A DNA stretch of 6,775 nt from Holosporales bacterium (GCA_003542655.1 DPKF01000010.1:1-6775), one strand, 5' to 3'; shown: positions 1 to 6,589, counted from the first letter of the stretch. Notes: generated by a model not told the origin, from the letters alone. Translations and numbers: made by a program.

Positions 1-27
1 CAAAAAAATAATCCCGAATTAGGGTAT
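1..27 (+). repeat. 27-bp inverted repeat, left copy
   Basis: This sequence (seven As, then TAATCCCGAATTAGGGTAT) is the exact reverse complement of 6700-6726. Here it is in the reading frame of the transposase remnant, giving residues NNPELGY just before YIDIVSGS, so the left copy is probably transposase coding sequence rather than a terminal inverted repeat. The repeat begins at the first base of the window, so its true left boundary cannot be seen. Confidence 0.85.
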
Positions 28-386
28 ATAGATATTGTTAGTGGCAGTATGTGAGCGCTGATTACGTGCATCTTCTTCTGTCTGTGCCGCCAAGTCTCTC
101 TATTTCAAAAGCAGTGCAATATATTAAAGGAAAGACGAGCCGAAAATTGCTCATGGAATTTACACATCTGAAGAAGTGATATTGGGGCCAGCATCTGTGG
201 GCACGTGGATATTTTGTCGTGACAGTTGGTAATCTAAACCAAGAAGATGTTCAAAAATATATAGAAAACCAGGAAGAACATCATAAAAAAGATGATTTCA
301 GGATATCTGAATTTGAGCGTTTACGCTTTGAATCCGCTTTGCAAGCGTTTTCCAAAACGTTATGCCGCACCACCATATCATTTTAG
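1..386 (+). pseudogene. tnpA: IS200/IS605-type Y1 (HUH) transposase, decayed and 5' incomplete
   Basis: A broken TnpA of the IS200/IS605 group, single-strand transposases that use one catalytic tyrosine. The frame from 51 reads SADYVHLLLSVPPSLS, then KAVQYIKGKTSRKLL, YWGQHLWARGYF and KYIENQEEHH, all typical of the family. Family knowledge puts an HUH motif (DHVHLL) at the first segment; here its first His is Tyr (codon 63-65), so metal binding should be lost. The catalytic-type Tyr of YIENQ is intact (258-260). A TGA at 177-179 sits where relatives usually have Arg (LKK-R-YWG), consistent with CGA to TGA. The upstream part (QKNNPELGYIDIVSGS) is in another frame, so there is a 1- or 2-base indel near 48-51. 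The frame stops at 384-386. The N-terminal part lies outside the window. I infer a dead element. Confidence 0.85.
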
Positions 387-479
387 TATTTGCACTGTTT
401 GTGCCTGTGCCCGGCATTTAATGCACTCATATTTTGTATTGCCTTACGGTATAGAATGTTGGCAGCGATATGACTATAT
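387..479. other. short intergenic gap between transposase remnant and Sel1-like gene
   Basis: No gene, RNA or clear terminator is visible here. It separates the stop of the transposase remnant from the 3' end of the minus-strand Sel1-like gene, and may contain the degraded right end of the IS200/IS605 element. The only small hairpin noted (CGCTT-TGC-AAGCG) lies just before it, inside the remnant frame. Confidence 0.4.
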
Positions 480-2174
480 CTAGAAATCAGGTGTTTCTTG
501 CAATAAAATTCCATTTAAAAACTGAACAGCTTCAGTATTCTTATACTGCATTAATAGTATTTTAAAATATTGAGTTTGCGCTGACTTCCAGCCTTTTTGG
601 GCTAGTTGTTTTAGTTCCGCATGATCTAGTCTTAAGCCTGCATTCTTCATCGCCCCCTCCACATAAACTTTTTGCGCAACAGGACAGCCAGAATCTGCTA
701 ATACTTTAAGGTCATCTGAATTTTGTTCTAATAACGCCTCAGCAAAAAGTCGTCTTGCTTCCAGTGAACCACGATCACCAAGATCTTTCAATGCGTCTAA
801 GTTTTTTTCAATGCCAAATTCGCCATGTGCATAACCGCGCACAACACGCCATAACGCGCGCCAATCTAAATATTTAAGCCTGATAAGTTCTTCTGGATTT
901 TGTTTAAATCCGTATTCACCATGTGCTAAACCCTCTATATACCAGGCATGTGCATCATCCCAGTCCAGTCCATCATACATACTGCCGTTATGGAAATAAC
1001 CCAAGTCAGCAATTTTACCATGCCCATCAAAATAGCCATCTGCACACAGTTTTCTAAATTCTACTTCTCTAAATATTTCTGCTAAACGTTTCAGCTCAGC
1101 AGGGTCTTGTTTAATACCATATGCGCCATGCGCTAATCCAAAAACGTATAGACTTTGTGCATACTTACATCCGCTGAATGCTAATCGTTTTAATTCATCT
1201 GGGTCTTGGCATATGCCGTATGTACCTTCCGCTAAGCCTTTAAGGTATAATGCATATGGGTTATGAATGTCATAAAAAAAAGAACGCTTATTATATGGCT
1301 TTTCTAAGTCAGCAACACGTCTTTGTTCTGCTAGGCGCTTTAATTCATCTGGGTTTTGTTCAATACCATACAGACCTTCCGTTATTCCCTTGAAATGTGC
1401 CTTGTGTGCAGAAGGCCAGCCAAGTTTAACAAGTTCTTGCAAACCTGTTGCATCTTCTTTGACACCATATTTTTTTTCTGCTTCTTTTATGGCCTCTGGG
1501 GTGCAGACTGGATCCCATCCTAAGGCAACAAGGGCTTTAAGGTGTGCCACTCTCGCTTTTGACGTTGTCATGCGTACGATATCCGATTGTGCACTACGGT
1601 CCCCATTATCAGCTACACACCTTAATTCATCGTAACCTTCTGTTGTACTTCTTGCCTTATGAAATCGTTTTATGTCACAGATTTGACAAGCATCTTTCCA
1701 GCCTGAGTCTGCAAGACGGGTTATTGCATCTGCATTAGGCGTTACACCATAATCACCATTATTTAGTCCCCGAATATAAAATTGACGCGCATAATCCCAG
1801 CCCAATTCCGATAGAGTTTTCAAAAAGTCAGGATCTTGAGTATATCCATCTGTGCCCTCAGTCACAGCATTAACAAATGTAGGTTTAAATATATCCATAG
1901 CGGGCAACTGCGCAAATTTAGGGTCTGTAAACATCAGCCCAAATCCATGTTGAAACATAAATTCCATCAAAATATAATCAAGGCTAGTGTATAAGCGAGC
2001 ATCTATATTTTGATCATTTATCGCTTTAACGTGATCCGCCATAGCATGATAAGGGCTTTGAATGACTACTGGTAATGCATTAGTATCTGTGCCTGCAGAA
2101 CTCTCTAGCGTTGCTCCCTGCATTATAGATACATTTACTAATAATGCCACTAGTCCTAAACCAATTTTTTTCAT
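480..2174 (-). CDS. exported Sel1-like repeat protein (564 aa)
   Basis: A predicted exported helical-repeat protein of unknown role. The start at 2174 (MKKIGLGLVALL) is chosen because AAAGGG at 2182-2187 lies 7 nt upstream and the product then begins with a signal peptide: MKK, a hydrophobic stretch to about residue 18, and cleavage near QGA at 19-21. ATG at 2177 is an alternative; the frame is also open back to 2225, but that extension would bury the signal. From about residue 96 to 533 there are roughly eleven units of about 33 residues. The clearest, at about 258-284, 308-340, 341-372, 410-442 and 443-474, follow YxxGLAxGxYGIxQDPxELKRLA, ending in GxxxAQ. This resembles the Sel1/TPR-like fold used for protein-protein contacts. 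Units at 164-196 and 373-409 are degenerate. Canonical Sel1 units lack the extra GLAxGxYG spacing. It is the downstream gene of a likely pair with the 163-aa exported protein and lies beside IS debris. A role as effector or envelope scaffold is inference only. Confidence 0.85.
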   Translation of the reverse strand: MKKIGLGLVALLVNVSIMQGATLESSAGTDTNALPVVIQSPYHAMADHVKAINDQNIDARLYTSLDYILMEFMFQHGFGLMFTDPKFAQLPAMDIFKPTFVNAVTEGTDGYTQDPDFLKTLSELGWDYARQFYIRGLNNGDYGVTPNADAITRLADSGWKDACQICDIKRFHKARSTTEGYDELRCVADNGDRSAQSDIVRMTTSKARVAHLKALVALGWDPVCTPEAIKEAEKKYGVKEDATGLQELVKLGWPSAHKAHFKGITEGLYGIEQNPDELKRLAEQRRVADLEKPYNKRSFFYDIHNPYALYLKGLAEGTYGICQDPDELKRLAFSGCKYAQSLYVFGLAHGAYGIKQDPAELKRLAEIFREVEFRKLCADGYFDGHGKIADLGYFHNGSMYDGLDWDDAHAWYIEGLAHGEYGFKQNPEELIRLKYLDWRALWRVVRGYAHGEFGIEKNLDALKDLGDRGSLEARRLFAEALLEQNSDDLKVLADSGCPVAQKVYVEGAMKNAGLRLDHAELKQLAQKGWKSAQTQYFKILLMQYKNTEAVQFLNGILLQETPDF

Positions 2175-2226
2175 CATGTAACCCTTTAAAAAACAAATAG
2201 TGGCGATATATTGATTATCCATCACT

Positions 2227-2247
2227 GTTGACTAAAATTTAGTTAAC
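2227..2247. promoter_or_regulatory. 21-bp near-perfect palindrome between the two exported-protein genes
   Basis: The two halves GTTGACTAAA and TTTAGTTAAC are complementary around a single central A, except for one G/T position. It starts 5 nt past the stop of the 163-aa gene and ends about 50 nt upstream of the 564-aa gene. There is no T-run after it on the minus strand, so an operator or a processing hairpin fits better than an intrinsic terminator. The function is not shown by the sequence. Confidence 0.4.
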
Positions 2248-2251
2248 ACTT

Positions 2252-2743
2252 CTATTTAATTTTTGGTATATATATTAATGGAAATGGTTTAACATGTCCG
2301 AAAGTAGCATCTTGAATCGGCATGCCTGCATAACCATTGCTGCATTTTGTATTAGCAAGATCATATCCGCTTAAATTTTCTAACACCGTTTGCAGAACTT
2401 GTATATTTTGTGTGATAGGGAAGGTAACAAGTGCTTTGATGCCATCATTATTGGCGTGTGGTCCTATATCTCCTGCACAAAATTCAAGATAGCCACGAAT
2501 AAGCTGTTCTATCTCTAATGTGACTTGTACTCTTTCCATTGTGTTATGACTTGATAAACCAGGTGCAGCTGCTACCATAGTATATACTAAGCCTTCCTCA
2601 TCTTTTACTGTACTCGTAAGTCTTACTTCATGGGATGTTTTGAGAGCTTCATAAGCGATTCTCGATTTTTCAACGGCATGTATAGGTGTTCTGCTGCTGA
2701 AGCCGAGCCAAACCAGATAGGGGATTAAAAAACTTTTTTTCAT
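2252..2743 (-). CDS. small exported protein of unknown function (163 aa)
   Basis: I do not recognise this protein. The start at 2743 is supported by an AAAGGAAA ribosome-binding site 7 nt upstream and by a signal peptide right after it: MKKSFLIPYLVWLGF, with likely cleavage after PIHA at residue 23. The open frame reaches 16 codons further upstream, but that would place a hydrophilic stretch before the signal. The mature part is about 140 residues with two cysteines (89 and 134) that could pair in an oxidising compartment. It has an amphipathic stretch around 70-88 (MERVQVTLEIEQLIRGYLE) and a Pro-rich, aromatic C terminus (KPFPLIYIPKIK). No transmembrane segment is visible after the signal. 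It lies 77 nt upstream of the Sel1-like gene on the same strand, so cotranscription is plausible, and begins about 110 nt from the end of the ISL3 remnant. Confidence 0.8.
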   Translation of the reverse strand: MKKSFLIPYLVWLGFSSRTPIHAVEKSRIAYEALKTSHEVRLTSTVKDEEGLVYTMVAAAPGLSSHNTMERVQVTLEIEQLIRGYLEFCAGDIGPHANNDGIKALVTFPITQNIQVLQTVLENLSGYDLANTKCSNGYAGMPIQDATFGHVKPFPLIYIPKIK

Positions 2744-2853
2744 ATTTAGATTTCCTTTCTTTTTTATCGCATAACAACCAATGAACTCCATTTGTCACTG
2801 TCATCAAACCATGAGCGAAAACAAAAGAGCAAGAAAAGATCTCCCAAAAAAAC

Positions 2854-2876
2854 GGCTCTTTGGGATTTCCTGTTGA
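2854..2876 (+). repeat. probable terminal inverted repeat end of the ISL3-type element
   Basis: GGCTCTTTGGGATTTCCTG begins here, a few bases beyond the stop codon of the transposase remnant. ISL3-family elements typically start with GGCTCTTT-like ends, and the orientation fits (end facing left, transposase 3' end next to it). The base run just outside, AAAAAAAC, would be the flank or target duplication. The matching far end is not present in the window. Confidence 0.5.
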
Positions 2877-2878
2877 TT

Positions 2879-3098
2879 TCATGCAAACACCTTATAACCA
2901 AGTAAATCCAGAAACAATCTTTGAAAAATTGATTCGGTTTTGTACAAGCCATAGCAGCATCTTTTCATTACTTTAATTTTGTTATTTAGACCTTCAACAA
3001 AACCACTTGTTTTGCGTCACTTAAAATAATTTAAGACGTTAGGTTTATACACCTTAAGAATGGCAACCCAGAGATATATTCTGCTGAATAAAAATAGG
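2879..3098 (-). pseudogene. ISL3-family (IS204/IS1001/IS1165-type) transposase, C-terminal remnant
   Basis: The minus strand reads VYKPNVLNYFK, a TGA (3017-3019), then RKTSGFVEGLNNKIKVMKR, YGLYKTESIFQRLFLDLLGY and KVFA before a TGA stop at 2879-2881. The block YF..R.TSGFVEGLNNKIK is characteristic of the ISL3 transposase C terminus and includes the last acidic residue of the DDE triad (Glu in FVEG). The internal TGA stands where Arg is expected, consistent with a CGA to TGA change. Everything N-terminal of about W-V-A-I-L (around 3070-3098) is missing; the exact right boundary cannot be set because similarity fades before the thiolase promoter. Only about 75 codons of a normally 400-plus-residue protein remain, so it is inactive. 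Confidence 0.85.
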
Positions 3099-3111
3099 GT
3101 AGTCTTATAAT
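3083..3111 (+). promoter_or_regulatory. putative promoter of the thiolase gene
   Basis: A perfect TATAAT -10 box sits at 3106-3111. The -35 region 17 nt upstream (GCTGAA at 3083-3088) is poor. Transcription would begin near 3118, downstream of the first ATG of the frame (3115), which supports translation from 3136 instead. The box lies at or just outside the ragged edge of the ISL3 remnant. Confidence 0.5.
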
Positions 3112-3135
3112 AGAATGTTTTTTAAATGTAATGAT

Positions 3136-4341
3136 ATGTCGTTGAATGGTTCCTCTGTTGTTATTATGGCATCAAATCGCACGCCTATTGGTGCTTTTCA
3201 AGGTGGGATGAAGAGTTTAACCGCAACAAACTTAGGTGCTGAAGCTATTAAAGGCTTAATGAAAAAAGTCACCCATAATAACTTTTCTATTGATGATGTT
3301 ATTTTAGGCTGTGTTATACAAGCGGGATTAGGTCAGGCACCTGCAAGACAGGCTGTATTGAAAGCAGGACTTTCACATTCCATTTCAGCCACAACCATTA
3401 ACAAAGTATGTGGATCTGGGATGCGTTCTGTCATGTATGGTGTTGATCAAATCCAATCTGGTCATTCCGTTTCTGTGATTGCAGGGGGTATGGAAAGTAT
3501 GAGTAATGCGCCCTATTTACTGCCAAAAGCACGTTCTGGTTTACGCATGGGGCATGGGCAAGTTGTTGACAGCCTTTTTTTTGATGGTTTAGAAGATGCA
3601 TGTGGGGACAATTTACCTTCTCCCCGCACTTTAATGGGCGCCTTTGCAGAAGCAACAGCAGAAAAATATAACCTATCCCGGGCTATGCAAGAAGAATTCG
3701 TTATAGAAACATTTGAAAAATATCATCAAAATATTCACCATCATCAAAAAGAAATCACACCCATAACTTTTGATAGCGGATATGGTGTCATGGTGACAAT
3801 TAATCAAGATGAACCACCGCAAAAAGTTATTGTTAATAAATTTAGTTCTTTACGACCTGTTTTTAAAAAGGAAGGAACGGTGACAGCTGCTACATCATCC
3901 TCTTTAGCAGATGGTGCGGCTGCCTTATTACTCATGCATGAAGCACATGCAAAAAAACAAGAGCTGCCTATTGAAGCACATATTATTGGTACAGCACAAT
4001 ATGCACATGCACCAGAGTGGTTTACAACGGCACCGGTCGGCGCTATAAAAAATCTTCTATCTAAAATAGGATGGAATATAAATAGTGTTGATTTGTTTGA
4101 AATTAACGAGGCTTTTGCAGTGGTCCCCATGGTTGCAATGCAAGAACTGAGCATCCCACGTGATAAAATAAATGTATTTGGTGGTGCCTGTACAATAGGA
4201 CATCCTATTGGATGTTCTGGAACACGTATTATTGTGACGTTGATTAATGCTTTAAGATGCAAAAATTTAAAACGTGGTATTGCGGCTGTCTGTATTGGTG
4301 GTGGTGAAGCGCTTGCTTTAGCTATAGAGGTTAATGAATAG
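3136..4341 (+). CDS. thiolase, acetyl-CoA C-acetyltransferase type
   Basis: A thiolase-superfamily enzyme that condenses two acetyl-CoA to acetoacetyl-CoA or runs the reverse thiolysis; soluble. With the start at 3136 it is 401 residues, near the usual 390-400. All catalytic elements are present: nucleophile Cys92 in NKVCGSGMR, Asn324 in NEAF, His356 in GHPIGCSG, and the second Cys386 in CIGGGEA. The glycine-rich GGME and SLADGAAA segments are also present. The middle part, DGLEDA followed by LMGAFAEATAEKY, fits the acetoacetyl-CoA thiolase branch better than long-chain FadA types, but substrate is inferred. An ATG at 3115 would add seven residues; it lies only 3 nt after TATAAT and could not be on a transcript from that promoter. 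No strong Shine-Dalgarno is visible. The gene stands alone, with no reductase, PHB synthase or fatty-acid oxidation partner in view, so the pathway is open. Confidence 0.93.
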   Translation: MSLNGSSVVIMASNRTPIGAFQGGMKSLTATNLGAEAIKGLMKKVTHNNFSIDDVILGCVIQAGLGQAPARQAVLKAGLSHSISATTINKVCGSGMRSVMYGVDQIQSGHSVSVIAGGMESMSNAPYLLPKARSGLRMGHGQVVDSLFFDGLEDACGDNLPSPRTLMGAFAEATAEKYNLSRAMQEEFVIETFEKYHQNIHHHQKEITPITFDSGYGVMVTINQDEPPQKVIVNKFSSLRPVFKKEGTVTAATSSSLADGAAALLLMHEAHAKKQELPIEAHIIGTAQYAHAPEWFTTAPVGAIKNLLSKIGWNINSVDLFEINEAFAVVPMVAMQELSIPRDKINVFGGACTIGHPIGCSGTRIIVTLINALRCKNLKRGIAAVCIGGGEALALAIEVNE

Positions 4342-4401
4342 GATGCAGCCCTTTCCAAAAACATCTTCATAAACCGACTATTATTTTATTTCAGCAGTCT
4401 C

Positions 4402-4434
4402 CTTGTGTCGAAATTTTAAATTCTTTTACACAAG
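4402..4434 (+). terminator. weak hairpin downstream of the thiolase gene
   Basis: CTTGTGT and ACACAAG form a 7-bp stem, with a few more A-T pairs inside after a mismatch, followed by CTATTT. It lies 60 nt past the thiolase stop in the gap between the thiolase and the convergent rnpB. The U-tract is poor, so termination activity is uncertain. The rest of 4342-4545 shows no gene. Confidence 0.3.
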
Positions 4435-4545
4435 CTATTTAACGCTATATCAATCAGAATTTCATAAAACCTACCCAGTTACAATCGGTTTGTTGAGCTG
4501 AAACAGCGCACACTATCGTCCTTTTATGCCTTCATTATGATTGTG

Positions 4546-4933
4546 TGCAAGCTAGCCTATAAGCCGGGTTTTGTCCAAGGGCAATAAAGCCCCATGTATG
4601 ATCATTCATCTAGGCTATACATTACTATATAGCTCGTGCGACCTACCCGAACAACACAGTAGACAAACGTACCGGATGACAAAAGCCATCAGTTGTTCCT
4701 ATTTGGTCTTGCACCAGATGGGGTTTGCCCTGCCACGTTTGTTACCAAACGTGCGGTGCGCTCTTACCGCACCATTTCACCCTTACCCGAAGGCGGTATA
4801 ATTTCTGTGGCACTTTCCCTAAATTATTCCTTGAAGAATAACCCGCCGGACGTTATCCGGCATCTTGTTTGTCTGGTGCCCGGACTTTCCTCAGATATTA
4901 TAAAAATATCCGCGATCATCCAGCTAGCTTGCA
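4546..4933 (-). ncRNA. rnpB: RNase P RNA, bacterial class A
   Basis: The catalytic RNA of ribonuclease P, which removes the 5' leader of pre-tRNAs. On the minus strand the conserved core GAGGAAAGTCCGGGC is at 4878-4892, ACAGAAA at 4802-4808, a GGTAAGGGTGAAA..GGTG region follows, and the 3' signature AACCCGGCTTAT is at 4559-4570. The L15 GGU that binds the tRNA 3' CCA is visible at 4713-4715 (GGTGCAAGACC context). The ends are set by a perfect 11-bp P1 helix, TGCAAGCTAGC at 4923-4933 with GCTAGCTTGCA at 4546-4556. The length of about 388 nt is normal. A very AT-rich hairpin (GATATT/AATATC) occupies the position right before the core, where P3 is expected. It has its own promoter immediately upstream; no clear terminator is seen after it. 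Confidence 0.96.
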
Positions 4934-4940
4934 AGAGTCT

Positions 4941-4968
4941 ATTATAAGGTATTGAGCAAATAAAACAA
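4941..4968 (-). promoter_or_regulatory. promoter of rnpB
   Basis: On the minus strand a perfect TATAAT lies at 4941-4946 and TTGTTT at 4963-4968, with a 16-nt spacer. The predicted transcription start, about 6-7 nt downstream at 4934-4935, coincides with the first base of the P1 helix. The -35 box begins only 5 nt past the stop codon of the ftsB-like gene. Confidence 0.7.
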
Positions 4969-4973
4969 TGGTT

Positions 4974-5336
4974 TTAAAATGCTTTTGACACTTGTTTTGC
5001 GGTTTTTGGAAAAACGTCAGGATCTGGAATTGTGACTTCATCTTTTTGTGTATAATTTAAAAGACGCCTTGCTTGTTCGTCAAGCATATCTAAATCAATA
5101 CTATCAGGCCTTAATAATTTAACGCGTTGTTCTAAAATTTCTTTTTCGGTGGTTAGGATTGCTAAATGCTCTTCATCAATTTTGACCTTCTTACTTAGCT
5201 GAAACCACGAAATAATGCCGCGGTCTCCCTGAAAAATATGATAGCCAAAATAAATACTTAAAAATATGGCCGTCAAAGGACCCCAAATTTTTTTAATTGT
5301 TTTGGCACTGGGGGATAAATCATCCGCATTATACAT
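4974..5336 (-). CDS. septum formation initiator, FtsB/DivIC family
   Basis: A small bitopic membrane protein of the FtsB/DivIC family, which acts in the divisome with FtsL and FtsQ-type partners. At 120 residues it has a short cytoplasmic N terminus, one transmembrane segment at about 19-36 (GPLTAIFLSIYFGYHIFQG), the family's GDRG turn at 37-40, and a charged coiled-coil stretch at about 46-75. Then come LRPDSID (75-81) and LDEQARRLLN (85-94), the conserved end of the alphaproteobacterial form. ATG at 5336 follows the eno stop by 2 nt, with AAGGAA inside the end of eno as ribosome-binding site, so the two genes are cotranscribed and perhaps translationally coupled. Eno next to this gene is a common alphaproteobacterial order. 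Its C terminus runs to just before the rnpB promoter. Confidence 0.88.
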   Translation of the reverse strand: MYNADDLSPSAKTIKKIWGPLTAIFLSIYFGYHIFQGDRGIISWFQLSKKVKIDEEHLAILTTEKEILEQRVKLLRPDSIDLDMLDEQARRLLNYTQKDEVTIPDPDVFPKTAKQVSKAF

Positions 5337-5338
5337 TA

Positions 5339-6589
5339 TTAGGTATCTTTCCTTAATTCTTCTTCTATACGAAGTAACTCATTATATTTTGCCACACGAT
5401 CCGTTCGAGATAAAGAGCCTGTTTTAATATAATCAGCATTTAGGCCAACGGCAATATGGGCAATAGTTGTATCTTCAGTTTCCCCTGATCGATGCGATAT
5501 CACTGTATTATAGCCTGTTTTTTTTGCAACTTTAATGGCGTCTAATGTTTGCGTTAAGGTACCAATTTGATTTGGCTTAATTAAAATAGCATTTGCCATA
5601 CCTTGTGTGACACCGTCCATAAGGCGATCAATATTTGTAACAAATAAATCATCCCCAACGAGTTGTATATCTGAACCCAGCGCTGTTGTCATTGTTTCCC
5701 AGCCTTTAAAATCATCTTCCGCCAGCCCATCTTCAATGGAGGTAATGGGATAATTGCGTGCAAGTTCTTCAAAATAATTAATCATACCATCGGAATTTAA
5801 AATAAGACCTTCGCTGGTTAAATGATATTTTCCATCTTGGTATATTTCTGATGCAGCAACATCAAGGGCTATTGTAAAATCAATGCCGGGTTTATAACCG
5901 GCTGTTTGAATGGCTTCCATAATGCAGTCAAGCGCTTCTTTGGAAGAATTTAAATTGGGCGCAAAACCCCCTTCATCGCCAACATTTGTGCTGTGACCTT
6001 TTTCTTTAAGGAGGGTTTTTAGGGCATGAAAAACTTCGACCCCTTGACGCAAAGAATTTGAAAACGCACTTTGCTCTGTTGGGACGATCATAAATTCTTG
6101 AATATCGATGGCATTATCAGCGTGCGCCCCTCCATTAATAATATTCATCATGGGTGTTGGCAATAAATTACCTTGTATGCCGCCTAAATAGCGATAAAAT
6201 GGCATTCTAGAGGCATTTGCTGCTGCTTTTGCTGCTGCTATGCTGACGGCAAGAAGGGCGTTTGCACCAAAATTTTCTTTATTTTCTGTTCCATCCATTT
6301 CAATTAACAGACGGTCAATTCCTGTTTGGTTAAAGATGGAAATCGAGTCTATCAGCCTTTCTGAAATAACATCATTGATGAGGTTAACCGCTTGCATAAC
6401 CCCTTTTCCGTTATAACGATTAGGGTCATTGTCACGTTTTTCAACGGCTTCAAATGTGCCTGTTGAGGCGCCTGATGGCACACTTGCACGCCCCATTGTG
6501 CTATCATTTAATATCACATCTGCTTCAACTGTTGGGTTGCCTCGGGAGTCTAAAATTTCTCTGGCAATAATTTTTTTGATAAATACCAT
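5339..6589 (-). CDS. eno: enolase (phosphopyruvate hydratase)
   Basis: Glycolytic enzyme converting 2-phosphoglycerate to phosphoenolpyruvate with Mg2+; cytoplasmic. The 416-residue product starts MVFIKKIIAREILDSRGNP, matching the usual enolase N terminus, so the start is secure although the upstream ribosome-binding site (AAAGAAA) is modest. Active-site features are all visible: Ser42 in the GASTG loop, His156 in INGGAHADN, Glu165, Glu206 in GDEGGFAPN, metal ligands Asp243, Glu286 and Asp313, Lys338 in LIKPNQIG, the signature SHRSGETED with His366-Arg367-Ser368, and Lys389 in IKTGSLSR. The C terminus ends at RIEEELRKDT, about 10 residues short of most bacterial enolases, a region not needed for catalysis. 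It is the first gene of a unit with ftsB-like. Its presence implies functional lower glycolysis or gluconeogenesis. Confidence 0.98.
   Translation of the reverse strand: MVFIKKIIAREILDSRGNPTVEADVILNDSTMGRASVPSGASTGTFEAVEKRDNDPNRYNGKGVMQAVNLINDVISERLIDSISIFNQTGIDRLLIEMDGTENKENFGANALLAVSIAAAKAAANASRMPFYRYLGGIQGNLLPTPMMNIINGGAHADNAIDIQEFMIVPTEQSAFSNSLRQGVEVFHALKTLLKEKGHSTNVGDEGGFAPNLNSSKEALDCIMEAIQTAGYKPGIDFTIALDVAASEIYQDGKYHLTSEGLILNSDGMINYFEELARNYPITSIEDGLAEDDFKGWETMTTALGSDIQLVGDDLFVTNIDRLMDGVTQGMANAILIKPNQIGTLTQTLDAIKVAKKTGYNTVISHRSGETEDTTIAHIAVGLNADYIKTGSLSRTDRVAKYNELLRIEEELRKDT

Noticed and set aside
1..27. The 27-bp inverted repeats as terminal inverted repeats of one composite transposon spanning the window.
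   Set aside because: The left copy reads in frame as transposase coding sequence, and housekeeping genes (eno, ftsB-like, rnpB) fill the segment, which is unlike transposon cargo.
292..483. Plus-strand open frame of 63 codons.
   Set aside because: It overlaps the transposase remnant in another frame, has no ribosome-binding site and shows no recognisable protein features.
2670..2952. Minus-strand open frames of 70 and 62 codons upstream of the 163-aa gene.
   Set aside because: They run out of the ISL3 remnant in wrong frames across the IS end, with no ribosome-binding site or family features.
177..3019. Both transposase remnants have an internal TGA while all five intact genes end in TAA or TAG, raising the idea that TGA is recoded.
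   Set aside because: Known TGA recoding in alphaproteobacterial symbionts is to Trp, but both TGAs sit where Arg is expected and fit CGA to TGA decay. Trp in the intact genes is encoded by TGG. Five stops are too few to prove TGA avoidance.
3804..4370. Minus-strand open frame of 188 codons opposite the thiolase gene.
   Set aside because: It is antisense to strongly conserved thiolase coding sequence and its composition is that of a shadow frame.
4571..4947. Plus-strand open frames of 76 and 84 codons.
   Set aside because: Both lie on the opposite strand of the RNase P RNA gene, whose conserved core and ends account for the sequence.
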